This document shows positions 1 to 9,583 of a stretch of 64,000 nt of DNA, piece by piece. The notes beneath the pieces were generated by a model that was not told the origin of the DNA, made no database searches, and saw only the letters and a list, made by a program, of their open reading frames with translations. The stretch lies in contig JAKKUQ010000002.1 in the NCBI GenBank assembly GCA_021890755.1, positions 1 to 64,000 of the forward strand. The letters are read 5' to 3'. This stretch comes from Thermosediminibacteraceae bacterium (GTDB lineage Bacteria > Bacillota > Thermosediminibacteria > Thermosediminibacterales > Thermosediminibacteraceae). Position 1 is the stretch's first letter; each line of letters opens with the position of its first letter. Made by a program: the position numbers and the translations under genes.

Positions 1-224
1 TCGGGCAATAAATTTCCATTCTCGTCTCTCAAATCCTTCATTGTCCTGAATTTAAAAATATAAAACGGTTTGCCGTGTAAGCCTGGTCTCAACTGTCTAA
101 AAATAACGGGAGAGCCTAAGTTAATATAAACTAGTACAGCAATTAAAAGCATTATGGGAGAGAAAATTATAAGAAAAAATGTTGATAATAAAATATCCAT
201 ACACCTTTTGATAAGGTGCTTCAT
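1..224 (-). CDS. Bacterial sugar transferase (initiating phosphoglycosyl transferase), 5' part only
   Basis: The left window edge cuts this minus-strand gene, so only about 74 N-terminal codons are visible. The reading shows a basic start, one hydrophobic segment (about residues 11-34), then PVIFRQLRPG (39-48) and FKFRTM (57-62). These are the hallmarks of the PglC/WbaP/CpsE family, membrane enzymes that move a sugar-1-phosphate from a nucleotide sugar onto undecaprenyl phosphate and so start a repeat unit. A G-rich Shine-Dalgarno stretch precedes the ATG. It is the last visible gene of the polysaccharide locus and would supply its first step. The sugar specificity and the C-terminal catalytic part cannot be seen. 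Confidence 0.88.
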   Translation of the reverse strand, partial: MKHLIKRCMDILLSTFFLIIFSPIMLLIAVLVYINLGSPVIFRQLRPGLHGKPFYIFKFRTMKDLRDENGNLLP

Positions 225-399
225 AAAGACCCCCCAAACAACAATAATAGAGCTACGATTTAATTTTTTGTTCATCGCTTTTGTGGATATAGGAAAAAGG
301 TACATACTACGGAAGTTCTTCTACCTTATAAACTTTCTCTTTGGTCGAGTTTTAAATTAATCCTGTTTTTTCAAACCCTACTTTAATCTAGCCCCCGCA

Positions 400-1518
400 T
401 TAGCTCAAGTAAATTCTATATATCTCATCCATTTCTTTCAAAACATTCTCGATCGAAAAATCTTGTATTATCCTCATTCCTTCCCTGCCCATTTTTTGTC
501 TTAATTTTTCGTCCAAGCTTAAACTTTCTATGGCCCTTACGGTAGCCTCAACATCATTCACGGGTACAAGTATGCCATTTACACCATCCCGAACTAAATC
601 CCGGTTCCCCCTTACATCAGTAGCAATAACTGGCTTTCCGGCCGCCATAGCTTCCATTATGCATCTAGGCAGACCTTCATGTAATGACACTAAACAACAT
701 ATGTCAGAAGCTGCAAGTAATTCTGGAATATCCCTTCTAAAACCTAAAAATTTTATTATGTTATCAAGATTACTTGATTTCACATATTGTCTTAATTCTT
801 TTTCAAGTTCTCCATCTCCTACAAAAAAGCAAAAAATGTTATTTCTCTTAACTAAATTCATTGCCTTAATAAGCTGAATGTGATTCTTTCTCGGTATCAT
901 CTCTGCCACAGTCAAAATGCAAATATCATCATCCTTTAATCCTAGTTCATGCCTAACTTGCTTTCGTACATGTTCCTCTCTAAAATATTTCTTTAAATCT
1001 ACCCCTACTCCATGAACCTTATATACGCCATTTTTATTTCTCAAAGGTAAATTCTTCGCCGCTTCATAATCCTCTTCATTCATAGTTATAAGTCCATCGG
1101 TCCATCGCGCCGCAAGCCTCTCCATATTGTAATAGATAAGCCAGTTTTTCAAAGGAGCGCCTTTATAAAAGTGAAAACCGTGAGCCGTATATAAAACCGG
1201 TTTTGTATTTGTGATCTTTGCCGCCAGCCTCCCCAAAAAAGCGCCGACAGGGGTATGAACATGCACCAGGGAAAATTTATTATTTTTCATTATGGTAATT
1301 AATTGCCTTAACGCTTTTATATTGCTTGCAGAATAAGGCGAACGCTCGAAATCTACATTATGGCAAATTACTTCTATTTCTTTTAAGTCTTTTTGCGTTG
1401 AGCCTAATTTAGTCGCCACATGAACTTCAAAACCTTTTTCCTGAAAATATCGGATGAAAGGGATATGGAAATTAATGATATGAGATTCAACGGTTGCAAT
1501 AAATAAGATTTTTTTCAT
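400..1518 (-). CDS. Glycosyltransferase family 4 (GT-B fold)
   Basis: A 372-aa cytoplasmic glycosyltransferase. The N-terminal half starts like EpsD/WbpJ-type enzymes (KKILFIATVESHIINF, then VHVHTPVGAFLGRLAA and HGFHFYKGAP near residue 115). The C-terminal half holds the nucleotide-sugar motif with the E-x7-E pattern (EGLPRCIMEAMAAGKPV, about residues 280-297). It should transfer a sugar from a nucleotide donor to the lipid-linked repeat unit. The ATG follows GGGTGATCCC. It sits between the sugar-transferase gene and a glycosyltransferase/polymerase group. Donor and acceptor cannot be read from sequence. Confidence 0.9.
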   Translation of the reverse strand: MKKILFIATVESHIINFHIPFIRYFQEKGFEVHVATKLGSTQKDLKEIEVICHNVDFERSPYSASNIKALRQLITIMKNNKFSLVHVHTPVGAFLGRLAAKITNTKPVLYTAHGFHFYKGAPLKNWLIYYNMERLAARWTDGLITMNEEDYEAAKNLPLRNKNGVYKVHGVGVDLKKYFREEHVRKQVRHELGLKDDDICILTVAEMIPRKNHIQLIKAMNLVKRNNIFCFFVGDGELEKELRQYVKSSNLDNIIKFLGFRRDIPELLAASDICCLVSLHEGLPRCIMEAMAAGKPVIATDVRGNRDLVRDGVNGILVPVNDVEATVRAIESLSLDEKLRQKMGREGMRIIQDFSIENVLKEMDEIYRIYLS

Positions 1519-1587
1519 GGGATCACCCTTATTGATAAAAACGTTCTCACAACTTTACACGGAAGCCATGAATTATTGTACAAAACA

Positions 1588-1755
1588 TTAAGATCCAGGG
1601 AATAACATAAAAGTAAATATAATGGCATATAACGATAAAAATTCGCTTAATAAACTAAACCCAGGAATTTTTTCTGTGAATAAAGCAATCAAAGTAGCAG
1701 GAAATACTGGTAATAGTAACCAAGCAGGTAGTAACCAAAGATCCATGTAAGGCAT
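1588..1755 (-). pseudogene. Short hydrophobic ORF, possible remnant of a membrane protein
   Basis: In the otherwise empty stretch between two glycosyltransferase genes, the minus strand encodes an open 55-residue peptide (MPYMDLWLLPAWLL..., ending in FMLFPGS). It is highly hydrophobic with two possible membrane segments. The open frame continues upstream of the ATG only to an in-frame TAG shortly after the neighbouring glycosyltransferase stop. No Shine-Dalgarno sequence precedes the ATG. The composition looks like the tail of a polytopic protein, for instance a flippase or polymerase lost by deletion. A true small membrane protein is not excluded. Confidence 0.3.
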
Positions 1756-1806
1756 ATATCCACAAAGGAGAAAAGGTGCTAATTTCTATATAAAGTCTAA
1801 ATCATT

Positions 1807-2700
1807 TTAAAAACCAGGTATTTCCACGCGATATATGTGCTTTAATACTCTTTCTATATCTTCATACAAAGCTTTGGGTATCGGCTTATATTTATTCCTT
1901 GTTATTAGATTTTCGCTCTTTACAGCTGACAACAATAAAAGCACACCTGACTTAACTAAAGAACGACTATACAACCACAGCGTAGTAGGCCACCCTATCA
2001 TTTGAGATCCATATTTCAAAAGCACTTTTCGTTCAGAACTATAACTTGTTAAATAAGCTCGAAGCCTCACATTACCCTCAAATCGATAAAAAAGCAACGG
2101 TTCAGGTATGTGTGAAAAGTGCGAAAAGGGTAATGTCCTTATAAACAATTCCCTGTCTTCAGCCCTGGGATAATCAGGATCATACGGATTCTCAATAAAC
2201 CAATCTCTTTTCCCCATCACAGATGGGTGAAGAAAAAGTCCCCACTTAAAAATTTGTATTTTGTCAAATGACTTTTTATCAAGGCCTCCAACTCCTACAG
2301 GTAATCCTTCTTTATTTAAAATAATTGCCCCAGTATCTACAACATCTATTCCAGGATTAGCTTCAAGAAAGGCTACTTGTTTTTCAATTCTTTCAGGATG
2401 CATAAGATCATCTGCATCCATTCTAGCAATATACTTACCAGATGCTAACCGTACTATCTGATTGAGTCTCTCAACAAGACCTTTATTTTTACCATCACTT
2501 ATAACATGAACCCGTGGATCTCTAATTTTTGACACAATATCGGTTGACCCATCGGTTGACCCATCATCAACAAGAAAAAGTTCCCAATTGGTATAAGTCT
2601 GAGCAAAGACCGAGCGAATAGCATCTATGATTAAACATCCTGGATTAAAGAACGGTATGCCTATGGTAACAAGTGGTTTCGTCGTTTGATTAGTGTTCAT
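1807..2700 (-). CDS. Glycosyltransferase family 2 (GT-A fold)
   Basis: A 297-aa inverting-type glycosyltransferase. The N-terminus has the GT2 signature (VTIGIPFFNPG, SVFAQTYTNWEL, VDDGSTDGSTD at about residues 40-52). The metal-binding DxD lies in ARMDADDLMHP near residue 95, and HPSVMGKRDWF follows in the acceptor region. It lacks a strong membrane helix and probably works at the inner membrane surface on the lipid-linked glycan. The start overlaps the end of the upstream polymerase gene by 11 bases, which indicates translational coupling. Sugar specificity is unknown. Confidence 0.9.
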   Translation of the reverse strand: MNTNQTTKPLVTIGIPFFNPGCLIIDAIRSVFAQTYTNWELFLVDDGSTDGSTDIVSKIRDPRVHVISDGKNKGLVERLNQIVRLASGKYIARMDADDLMHPERIEKQVAFLEANPGIDVVDTGAIILNKEGLPVGVGGLDKKSFDKIQIFKWGLFLHPSVMGKRDWFIENPYDPDYPRAEDRELFIRTLPFSHFSHIPEPLLFYRFEGNVRLRAYLTSYSSERKVLLKYGSQMIGWPTTLWLYSRSLVKSGVLLLLSAVKSENLITRNKYKPIPKALYEDIERVLKHIYRVEIPGF

Positions 2701-4030
2701 TTTTCACCCACCTTAAATGGTTTACGCTATTTTTGCTAAATTTTAAAATAATAACTCCTAAAAAACTTATAATTCCACCTTTGGACAAAAAATCCATAAT
2801 ACTACCTGACACAAGAAAAAACAAGGGAGCAAAAATTGAAGCTGCCAGAAGTAGTTGAGCTTTTTTACTTAATGAAAACATAAAATAATCTACAGTCAAA
2901 AGATACAATATAAAAAATGATGAAGCTAAAATTACACCCAAATATCCATATCCACTCCACCCAACAGCAATAAAAGAAGCATTCGCACTAGAAATATTTC
3001 CTGTTGAATAATAAGCTACATTATGTATTATTTTCATATTAGTATTAATTGAAAAAGTTATTCCCAAATAATCCAATACATCTGGAAAAACAAAAAACCA
3101 TAGACTTTCTGTATTACCTGGTACCAAAATAAGTCGCCCTAATGTCGATAAAAAAGCATTTACTGGGTTTTGTCCAAACATAACTGTATAAGACAAACTT
3201 CCCACACCCAATGATAACACTACTAGCTTAATTATGTTTTTCCTTATATAATTAATTATTTTCACTTCTTCATTGCTATTATATGCAAAAATAAGAAACA
3301 TCGAATAAGTAACAATATGAAATACTATTGGAGCTTTTTGCACAGTTTGTATCGCATACATCTGGGATAAACCAAACATAAAAATAGTGATTAGCTTTGC
3401 AAGATTATTTCCCCAACAAAGCACTAATAAAAATGAAATTAGAGGAAATATTATGTAACTAGCCAAAGAAGCAAGGTAGGCTCCTTGTCCTGGCTGTATC
3501 AATCTTGAAACTGCAGATCTAGTTGATACTGCCTCTACAGTATTTTTAAACATTATTCTTGACACTGATAAAGCTTGGAAGCCTGGTCCAAAGAAAAAAT
3601 ACCGTAAATAGGCCAATAAACCTAAAAATAAAAGCACGATTATACAAAATAAAATCCTTGTTCTAGAAAAGCTATTTGTTGCAAAATGATTCTTTCTTTG
3701 GCCTTGAAAAATTATTAATTCTATAATAAGGGCTAGACTTACAAGAATTAAAAAGATCCAATGCGCAGATAATTGCCTGACAAGCAAAAATTCATTTTCC
3801 AATAAGGGTTGTTCTAAATGATAATTTTCTAGATACGGCAAAAAAATACGTATATCAAAACAACTTAAAAATAACAATCCTAGAGAATCCAATATAATAA
3901 AAAGCAATGTTGATAGTGCTAAAAGAGAAATGCGCTGTCTCAAAACAATTATTGATAACAATATAACTAGCGATATAATCATAAAATGTGAAAATAAAGC
4001 AAGTATTCTAACCATAGCTCCTAAAATCAC
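2690..4030 (-). CDS. Wzy-like O-antigen/capsule polymerase, polytopic membrane protein
   Basis: A 446-aa very hydrophobic protein with about 10-12 predicted membrane segments and a larger loop in the middle. This is the usual shape of Wzy/EpsK-type repeat-unit polymerases, which have little conserved sequence. Its place between glycosyltransferase genes in a locus with chain-length regulators supports this. The first codon may be GTG in a GTGA overlap with the upstream gene. An ATG five codons later has AGGAG only two bases in front of it. The DNA here is clearly more AT-rich than the nearby pathway genes, as is typical of polymerase genes exchanged between strains. A flippase role is less likely by length and pattern. 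Confidence 0.7.
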   Translation of the reverse strand: MILGAMVRILALFSHFMIISLVILLSIIVLRQRISLLALSTLLFIILDSLGLLFLSCFDIRIFLPYLENYHLEQPLLENEFLLVRQLSAHWIFLILVSLALIIELIIFQGQRKNHFATNSFSRTRILFCIIVLLFLGLLAYLRYFFFGPGFQALSVSRIMFKNTVEAVSTRSAVSRLIQPGQGAYLASLASYIIFPLISFLLVLCWGNNLAKLITIFMFGLSQMYAIQTVQKAPIVFHIVTYSMFLIFAYNSNEEVKIINYIRKNIIKLVVLSLGVGSLSYTVMFGQNPVNAFLSTLGRLILVPGNTESLWFFVFPDVLDYLGITFSINTNMKIIHNVAYYSTGNISSANASFIAVGWSGYGYLGVILASSFFILYLLTVDYFMFSLSKKAQLLLAASIFAPLFFLVSGSIMDFLSKGGIISFLGVIILKFSKNSVNHLRWVKNEH

Positions 4031-5097
4031 CTTGATTTACAAAAATTTTCCAAAAAAGCAATTTTCTCAGCTTCTTTTTGTTTAAGATCGATTCTTCTAA
4101 TCACTTCGTCCATAGGTATAGATTTACCTTTCCATGATAATACAAATTCTTTAATCTTATTTAAACTTTTTTTTACATTATCTTCTTCATTTGGTATTTG
4201 AAGAACAAAATCACAACCTCTAAGATCAGGATCATCATAAGCTATTATAACCGGTAATCCAAAAGCTAGATATTCCCGAACTTTAAGAGGCGAAGCTTGA
4301 TTCATACTTTTACGATGAAGCGCCAGAGTCCCTACACCTACATCAATTTTCTGGTAGAGTGCTAATAATTTTTCATGGTCGAGAAATTTATGAACCTTTA
4401 TATTATTAGGTATAGAACCTCCCAGTTCAGGACCCACTAAATGAAACTCAAATTCGGGAAGCAAAGAGGCCATGACAATTATCTTATCCACTCCATGCCA
4501 CGGCATACCAGGAGTTCCGACAAATATAAGTTGAGGCCTCTCATTATGAGGTACAGGTCTAGGGATAACTTTAGAAGTATCATATCCGTTTGTAGCCACG
4601 AATATAGGTTTGCTAATACACTCTAAAATATTACTTAGTTCTTCCGTAACTACAATTAAAGCTTTAGCTTTCCTGTAAATTCTGTTTCGTGTTAAACGGT
4701 TGAAGAATTTACGCACTCCTTTGAGTTCACCTTCATCATAAGTATTTATCTCTATTACAAATGGAGCGACGCTCAAAACTTTCTCCAACCCCGGATACCA
4801 CATTCCTTGGCGGTAATAAATGATATCGGGCTGATACTCTATAAGAGCTTTTTTTAAAGAACTAGCTGAGAGTATTTTGTTCATATAAACTTGAGTACGC
4901 CTTGGGAAGAAACTAGCAAGTCGAAAAGTAAACATCTCAATTTTGGGTCCGGAATTCAAAGTAAATCTTTCTGAAGTAACTAAAAAAATTCTAGCCTCAT
5001 GACCAAGTGAAATCCATGCTTCTACCTGAGAAACGATTTTGTTCAATACTCCTCTAAAGATAGAAGGAATTATTTCAGCAATATATGCAATACGCAT
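4027..5097 (-). CDS. Glycosyltransferase family 4
   Basis: A 356-aa GT-B glycosyltransferase. N-terminal MRIAYIAEIIPSIFRGVLNK matches the acceptor-side start of GT4 enzymes. The middle has IFVGTPGMPWHGVDK (about 190-205), and the C-terminal donor half has SPLKVREYLAFGLPVIIAYD with a less canonical form of the E-x7-E motif. The ATG is preceded by GGAGGC with good spacing. It is the first gene of a three-gene group (this, the polymerase, GT2) behind its own likely promoter. Its role is addition of one sugar of the repeat unit; which one is not visible. Confidence 0.85.
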   Translation of the reverse strand: MRIAYIAEIIPSIFRGVLNKIVSQVEAWISLGHEARIFLVTSERFTLNSGPKIEMFTFRLASFFPRRTQVYMNKILSASSLKKALIEYQPDIIYYRQGMWYPGLEKVLSVAPFVIEINTYDEGELKGVRKFFNRLTRNRIYRKAKALIVVTEELSNILECISKPIFVATNGYDTSKVIPRPVPHNERPQLIFVGTPGMPWHGVDKIIVMASLLPEFEFHLVGPELGGSIPNNIKVHKFLDHEKLLALYQKIDVGVGTLALHRKSMNQASPLKVREYLAFGLPVIIAYDDPDLRGCDFVLQIPNEEDNVKKSLNKIKEFVLSWKGKSIPMDEVIRRIDLKQKEAEKIAFLENFCKSR

Positions 5098-5220
5098 TCT
5101 TCAGCCTCCACTTTTTTCAAGACTTCTTAATTTGTCTTTTCATATCTAGATACCAACTTAATTGATACAAATTTTAGACTTTTAAAATATAACGAATAAT
5201 TAACAATTTAATATACTATG

Positions 5221-5249
5221 ATTGTAGCATAAATTTTCCCTATGGTAAA
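5221..5249 (-). promoter_or_regulatory. Probable sigma-A promoter for the GT4-Wzy-GT2 group
   Basis: On the minus strand TTTACC (5249-5244) and TACAAT (5226-5221) are separated by 17 bases, with TG just before the -10 giving an extended -10. It lies in the AT-rich 255-base gap behind the epimerase gene and about 125 bases ahead of the GT4 start. It would let the variable glycosyltransferase part be transcribed separately from the pathway genes. Confidence 0.5.
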
Positions 5250-5352
5250 ACAGCAAAAACTACAGCAAATTAGGTGTTACAATTGATTGCAAAAGCACCA
5301 TTTTTCATGCATAAAGTTTTCTCCCAAATTTTTTTATACCTGTTAATATGTA

Positions 5353-6423
5353 TCATTTTATAAGACCTTTTATTATATTGACTATTTTTTCCCCAGCTTT
5401 CCCTTCACCGTAAACATTATTTTTTGGTTTTCTGTTCTCCTCCGACACCATACTTTGATAACATGAAAACAAGTTATCAGGAGATGTTACCTTATTCCAT
5501 CCAAGTTCAATAAGTTCTTTCCAGCCGGTATCTGGCATGAGGACGATAGCCCTTTTCCCTGAAAAATAAGCCTCTTTTTGCAGACCTCCGCTATCCGTAA
5601 TCACCATAAGGCTATTTTCCAAAAGGCCCATCATTTTTAGATAATCTAGAGGCTCAGTAACAATAACATTCCTTAATAAAGATTCCAAACCAAATTCAGC
5701 GATCCTTTTTTGAGTTCGAGGATGTACCGGGAATATTATTTTAATAAGATCTGCAATATACGAAATGCCTTCCAAAATACCTTTAAGTTTATTCGGGTCA
5801 TCAGTATTAAAATCTCGATGGATCGTACAAACAATATATTCATTTTCTTTAAGATCGTATTTCCGTAAAATTGAATAATCAAAGTATGGTTTCATCTTCA
5901 AGAAAAGATCGTACATTATATCGCCAACAAAATATACCTCTTTTTTTATATTCTCTTTTTCAAGGTTTTCTACAGCTAGCTCCGAGGGGCAAAAAAGATA
6001 CGTTGACACATGGTCTGTTAATACTCTATTTATTTCTTCGGGCATGTCTTTTGGCTCCTGTCTTATGCCTGCTTCTACATGAGCTATCGGAATTTTTAAT
6101 TTTGCTCCTACTAAAGCACCGGCTACCGTCGTGTTTGTGTCCCCGTAAACGACAATAATATCGGGTTTTTCTTTCACAACGACTTCCTCAAAAGCTATCA
6201 TAATTTTACCTGTTACTACCGCATGGCTTCCTGAACCTACATTCAAGTTATAATCCGGTTCTCGCATTTTTAAAACCTTAAAGAAAACATCAGACATATT
6301 GTAATCATAATGCTGCCCTGAATGAACAACTATTTCTTGGATTCCATTTTCTTTTAATTTCTCTTGTAAAATTGCTTCCTTAATAAACTGGGGCCTTGCA
6401 CCTATAAGCGAAAGAACTTTCAT
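5353..6423 (-). CDS. wbpI: Non-hydrolysing UDP-sugar 2-epimerase, WbpI-like
   Basis: A 356-aa member of the WecB/WbpI epimerase family. It starts with KVLSLIGARPQFIK, then HSGQHYDYNMSD, VYGDTNTT near residue 95, HVEAGIRQEPKDMPEEINR (about 117-135), and DSGGLQKEAYF near 277. The PKDMPEEINR form and the length (about 355) fit WbpI, which converts UDP-GlcNAc3NAcA to UDP-ManNAc3NAcA, better than canonical WecB. It directly follows wbpD-, wbpB-, wbpA- and wbpE-like genes, so the full five-step pathway is present. The ATG has GAGGA seven bases upstream. A plain UDP-GlcNAc 2-epimerase is the main alternative. Confidence 0.85.
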   Translation of the reverse strand: MKVLSLIGARPQFIKEAILQEKLKENGIQEIVVHSGQHYDYNMSDVFFKVLKMREPDYNLNVGSGSHAVVTGKIMIAFEEVVVKEKPDIIVVYGDTNTTVAGALVGAKLKIPIAHVEAGIRQEPKDMPEEINRVLTDHVSTYLFCPSELAVENLEKENIKKEVYFVGDIMYDLFLKMKPYFDYSILRKYDLKENEYIVCTIHRDFNTDDPNKLKGILEGISYIADLIKIIFPVHPRTQKRIAEFGLESLLRNVIVTEPLDYLKMMGLLENSLMVITDSGGLQKEAYFSGKRAIVLMPDTGWKELIELGWNKVTSPDNLFSCYQSMVSEENRKPKNNVYGEGKAGEKIVNIIKGLIK

Positions 6424-6466
6424 ATATATTCCTCGTTTCCCTCAACAGTTTATAATAATAAATTTT

Positions 6467-7171
6467 TTATTTCTCCCTTGCCGGATTTCCGACCACCACT
6501 TTCCCCTTTTCCACATCCTTCGTAACCACCGCTCCTGCTCCTACAAAGCCGTCTTCATGGATGGTTTTCCCGGGCAATATGGTGGCGTTCACTCCTATCC
6601 TGCCGCCTTTTTTTACGGTAACTCCTTTCATTTTTTTGAACCGGTCGGGGTCTTTTCCGGCGGAATTATCGTTGGATGTAGCAACGCAGGGAGCAATGAA
6701 AACATCGTCTTCTAGTTCGGAGTAAGCGGTAATGTAAGCATCAGTTTCTATTTTGCAGCGGGAACCTATCTTGCAGTGGTTTTCTATAGCAGCTCCCCTT
6801 CCTATTATGGTCATATCACCTATCGTCACGTCTTCCCTTACAGTAGCAAGGTCTGCAATGAGGCATTTTTCGCCTATAATACACCCTGCGTAAATTACTG
6901 CCGATGTTCCTATGATACATTCGTTTCCTATCCTGCACGGGGGCTTTTCACTTTTATCTTTGAAAATGCTGTTGGCTGCTCGCATTGGCTGCTTCCCTAT
7001 TACAGCATTGTCATCTATCCGAACGTTTTCACCTATTATACTTCCTTTATATATCGTAACATTGTTGCCTATCACAGTTCCTTTGCCAATAACTACATCG
7101 TCTTCTATCACCGTGAACCTTCCTATTTTTACATCAGGCCCTACCTTTGCCTTTTCAGATACATAATTCAT
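6467..7171 (-). CDS. wbpD: UDP-sugar N-acetyltransferase with left-handed beta-helix, WbpD-like
   Basis: A 234-aa hexapeptide-repeat acyltransferase. Nearly the whole chain consists of [LIV]-G-x4 turns ([49 protein letters not shown]), ending in the usual [23 protein letters not shown]. The family forms trimers that use acetyl-CoA. In the WbpA-E pathway WbpD acetylates the 3-amino group of UDP-GlcNAc3NA. Its place between the oxidoreductase and epimerase genes supports that substrate. The ATG follows AAGG and overlaps nothing. An O-acetyltransferase role is possible but fits the context less well. Confidence 0.85.
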   Translation of the reverse strand: MNYVSEKAKVGPDVKIGRFTVIEDDVVIGKGTVIGNNVTIYKGSIIGENVRIDDNAVIGKQPMRAANSIFKDKSEKPPCRIGNECIIGTSAVIYAGCIIGEKCLIADLATVREDVTIGDMTIIGRGAAIENHCKIGSRCKIETDAYITAYSELEDDVFIAPCVATSNDNSAGKDPDRFKKMKGVTVKKGGRIGVNATILPGKTIHEDGFVGAGAVVTKDVEKGKVVVGNPAREK

Positions 7172-7175
7172 ACGT

Positions 7176-8243
7176 TTACCTTGTTCCTCCTAACATATCT
7201 TTTGTAGAAAAGTCACCTAATGGCATATCTATAGGCCTTTTTGTAAGAGCTGACTTATATATCGAAAGTACAAGTTCAACCGCCCTTTTCCCCTCTCGGG
7301 CATTTATCAGTGGCTGCCGCTCGTTCAACACGGCATCTGCCATATCTTCATAAAGCAGAGTATGAAGGTTTGGCGGGATTTCTGCAGACTCATAGAACGT
7401 CTTTCCTTTGATATTCCAAACCTCTACTTTATTCAAAGTTTTTCCACCTATCAGGACCGTACCTTTTTCACCAAATATCCCGAGGGTTTCCTCTAAATTT
7501 TCCGGGTATACGCACACGCTGGCTTCTACTATACCTAAAGCGCCATTTTTAAATCTTATAACTGCAGCTCCTGCATCTTCCGCTTCGATTTTTTTCAGGA
7601 AAGTGCCGGTTTCGGCATAGACCCTTTCAGCTTCTCCCATTAGCCAAAGCAAAAGGTCTACCACATGGATGGCCTGGTTCATGAACGCTCCACCGTCGTA
7701 TTCCCACGTTCCCCTCCACGGTGACGACGAATAGTAATCATCACTACGGTTCCAGCGCATGGATGCCGAGGCATGGACCAGCTTACCGAAAGCGCCCGAA
7801 TCTATCTCTTCTTTTAGCTTCATAATGTGGGGCATGAATCTCAATTGATGACATACTGCCACTTTCAATCTCTTTTCTTCAGATTTTTCTATTATCTCAT
7901 CGGCCTCTGTTGTTGAAAGAGACATGGGTTTTTCCAAAATTACATGTTTTCCAGCATCAAGGGCATCTAGGGCTATTTTCGGCCTTATTCCGCTTATAGT
8001 TGCGACGGTGACAATGTGTATTTCGGGATCCTCCAATAATCTTCTATAGTCGTTGTATTTTTTGATACTATCCTGGCAAGTACCGCCTGCTTTTATATAT
8101 TCCTCTAGTGCTATGTCCATCTTTTCGGAAACGGTATCACAAAGAGCCGCAAGCTCCATTTTGTCGGAATTTTCCATAACAGCTCTGAGATGCTTAGGAA
8201 TGATGCTGCCGCACCCTATGATGCCTATTTTGAGTTTTTCCAT
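7176..8243 (-). CDS. wbpB: Gfo/Idh/MocA-family NAD-dependent sugar dehydrogenase, WbpB-like
   Basis: A 355-aa oxidoreductase. The N-terminal Rossmann motif is [14 protein letters not shown], followed by the conserved EKPMSLS (about residue 100) and [25 protein letters not shown], the catalytic His region of the family. In this context it should oxidise C3 of UDP-GlcNAcA to the 3-keto sugar for transamination. I chose the ATG at 8243 because TAGGTG stands six bases before it; a GTG three codons upstream is the alternative. It follows the dehydrogenase gene with almost no gap. Confidence 0.87.
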   Translation of the reverse strand: MEKLKIGIIGCGSIIPKHLRAVMENSDKMELAALCDTVSEKMDIALEEYIKAGGTCQDSIKKYNDYRRLLEDPEIHIVTVATISGIRPKIALDALDAGKHVILEKPMSLSTTEADEIIEKSEEKRLKVAVCHQLRFMPHIMKLKEEIDSGAFGKLVHASASMRWNRSDDYYSSSPWRGTWEYDGGAFMNQAIHVVDLLLWLMGEAERVYAETGTFLKKIEAEDAGAAVIRFKNGALGIVEASVCVYPENLEETLGIFGEKGTVLIGGKTLNKVEVWNIKGKTFYESAEIPPNLHTLLYEDMADAVLNERQPLINAREGKRAVELVLSIYKSALTKRPIDMPLGDFSTKDMLGGTR

Positions 8244-8252
8244 TTTGTTCAC

Positions 8253-9581
8253 CTACAACTTGTATATTTTGGGATCTTTAATATTTCTCAAAGCATTTCG
8301 AGTATCGAGGATTAAGGGGGAATATCTATATATAAGTTCGTAGTCAAATTTTTCGTGGTCAGTAGTTATCATAACAAGATCGCTGCTTTGAAGAGTTGTG
8401 TTATTTATCTCTACAGACTTATAGTGTTTCCCATTATATACGAATTCCAGAACGTAAGGGTCGCTGTAAGCAATTTTAGCACCATTTTTCTCGAGAAGGC
8501 CAATTATCTTGAGAACAGGGCTTTCTCTTATATCATCTATATCCTTTTTGTATGTTACCCCCAGGATTAACACTTTTGCTCCATTCAATGGTTTTCCATA
8601 GGAATTCAGGATTTCCGTAGCCCTTTCGACTGTATATGATGGCATGTAGTCATTTATTTCTCCAGCCAGTTCTATGAACCTTGTGTGGTAGTCGTACTCC
8701 CTGGCTTTCCAAACGAGATAATACGGATCTACAGGAATGCAGTGGCCTCCTATGCCGGGGCCTGGATAAAATGCCATAAAACCATAAGGTTTTGTCTTTG
8801 CTGCTTCGATTACTTCCCACACGTCTATGCCCATGCGGCGGCAAAGGATGGCCATTTCGTTAGCAAGAGCTATGTTTACGTGGCGGAATACATTTTCGTA
8901 GATTTTTTCCATCTCCGCAACTTTGGGGCTTGAAACTTCAAAAACTTCCCCTTCAAGCACATTTCTGTAAAGTTCTGCAGCTACTTTCGTGCAAGTTGGA
9001 GTTACCCCTCCTACTACCTTCGGTGTGTTTTTAGTCTTATACACTTTGTTTCCAGGGTCCACCCTTTCGGGGGAATATGCTAAGAAAAAGTCCTCGCCGC
9101 ATTTCAGGCCTGTTGATTCCAGGATAGGTTTAAGCACTTCTTCCGTCGTACCCGGGTAGGTGGTGCTTTCTAGTACCACCAGCATCCCTTTGTGAAGCCT
9201 TTCAGCTATTTCCTTGGTGGTATTTTCCACATAGGTAAGGTCTGGCTGTTTGTATTTATCTATGGGCGTGGGGACGCATATTGCCACTGCATCAAGCTCT
9301 CCTATTTCATCATAGTTGGAGGAAGCTCTTAATTTTCCGGATTCCACTACATCTTTTAACTCTCCGTCCAGCACATCACCTATGTAGTTTATGCCGCTGT
9401 TTACCAATTCCACTTTTTTCTGCTGTATGTCAAAGCCCGTAACTGAATAGCCGGCTTTGGCTTTCTCTACCGCCAGTGGAAGGCCTACGTAGCCAAGGCC
9501 TATTACGCCAATTTTTGCGGTCTTTGCCTTTATCTTTTCTATAAGCTCAGCAGCCGTTTGATTTTCTAGCGCGTTCATCAT
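8253..9581 (-). CDS. wbpA: UDP-N-acetylglucosamine 6-dehydrogenase, WbpA-like
   Basis: A UDP-glucose/GDP-mannose dehydrogenase family enzyme of about 440 aa. It has the N-terminal Rossmann motif GVIGLGYVGLPLAVEKA, the STTYPGTTEEV and YSPERVDPGN blocks, FRHVNIALANEMA, and the catalytic Cys in PGPGIGGHCIPVDPYYLVWKA (about residues 255-275). This is the class that oxidises UDP-GlcNAc to UDP-GlcNAcA in two NAD-dependent steps. Its gene follows the aminotransferase gene directly. The sequence begins GTG AGC ATG ATG; I place the start at the first ATG because GGGTG precedes it, but any of the three could be used. Confidence 0.9.
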   Translation of the reverse strand: MMNALENQTAAELIEKIKAKTAKIGVIGLGYVGLPLAVEKAKAGYSVTGFDIQQKKVELVNSGINYIGDVLDGELKDVVESGKLRASSNYDEIGELDAVAICVPTPIDKYKQPDLTYVENTTKEIAERLHKGMLVVLESTTYPGTTEEVLKPILESTGLKCGEDFFLAYSPERVDPGNKVYKTKNTPKVVGGVTPTCTKVAAELYRNVLEGEVFEVSSPKVAEMEKIYENVFRHVNIALANEMAILCRRMGIDVWEVIEAAKTKPYGFMAFYPGPGIGGHCIPVDPYYLVWKAREYDYHTRFIELAGEINDYMPSYTVERATEILNSYGKPLNGAKVLILGVTYKKDIDDIRESPVLKIIGLLEKNGAKIAYSDPYVLEFVYNGKHYKSVEINNTTLQSSDLVMITTDHEKFDYELIYRYSPLILDTRNALRNIKDPKIYKL

Positions 9582-9583
9582 GC

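Noticed and set aside
154-360. Open plus-strand frame of 68 codons near the left edge
   Set aside because: It lies antisense to the clear sugar-transferase start, has no RBS and no protein-like pattern.
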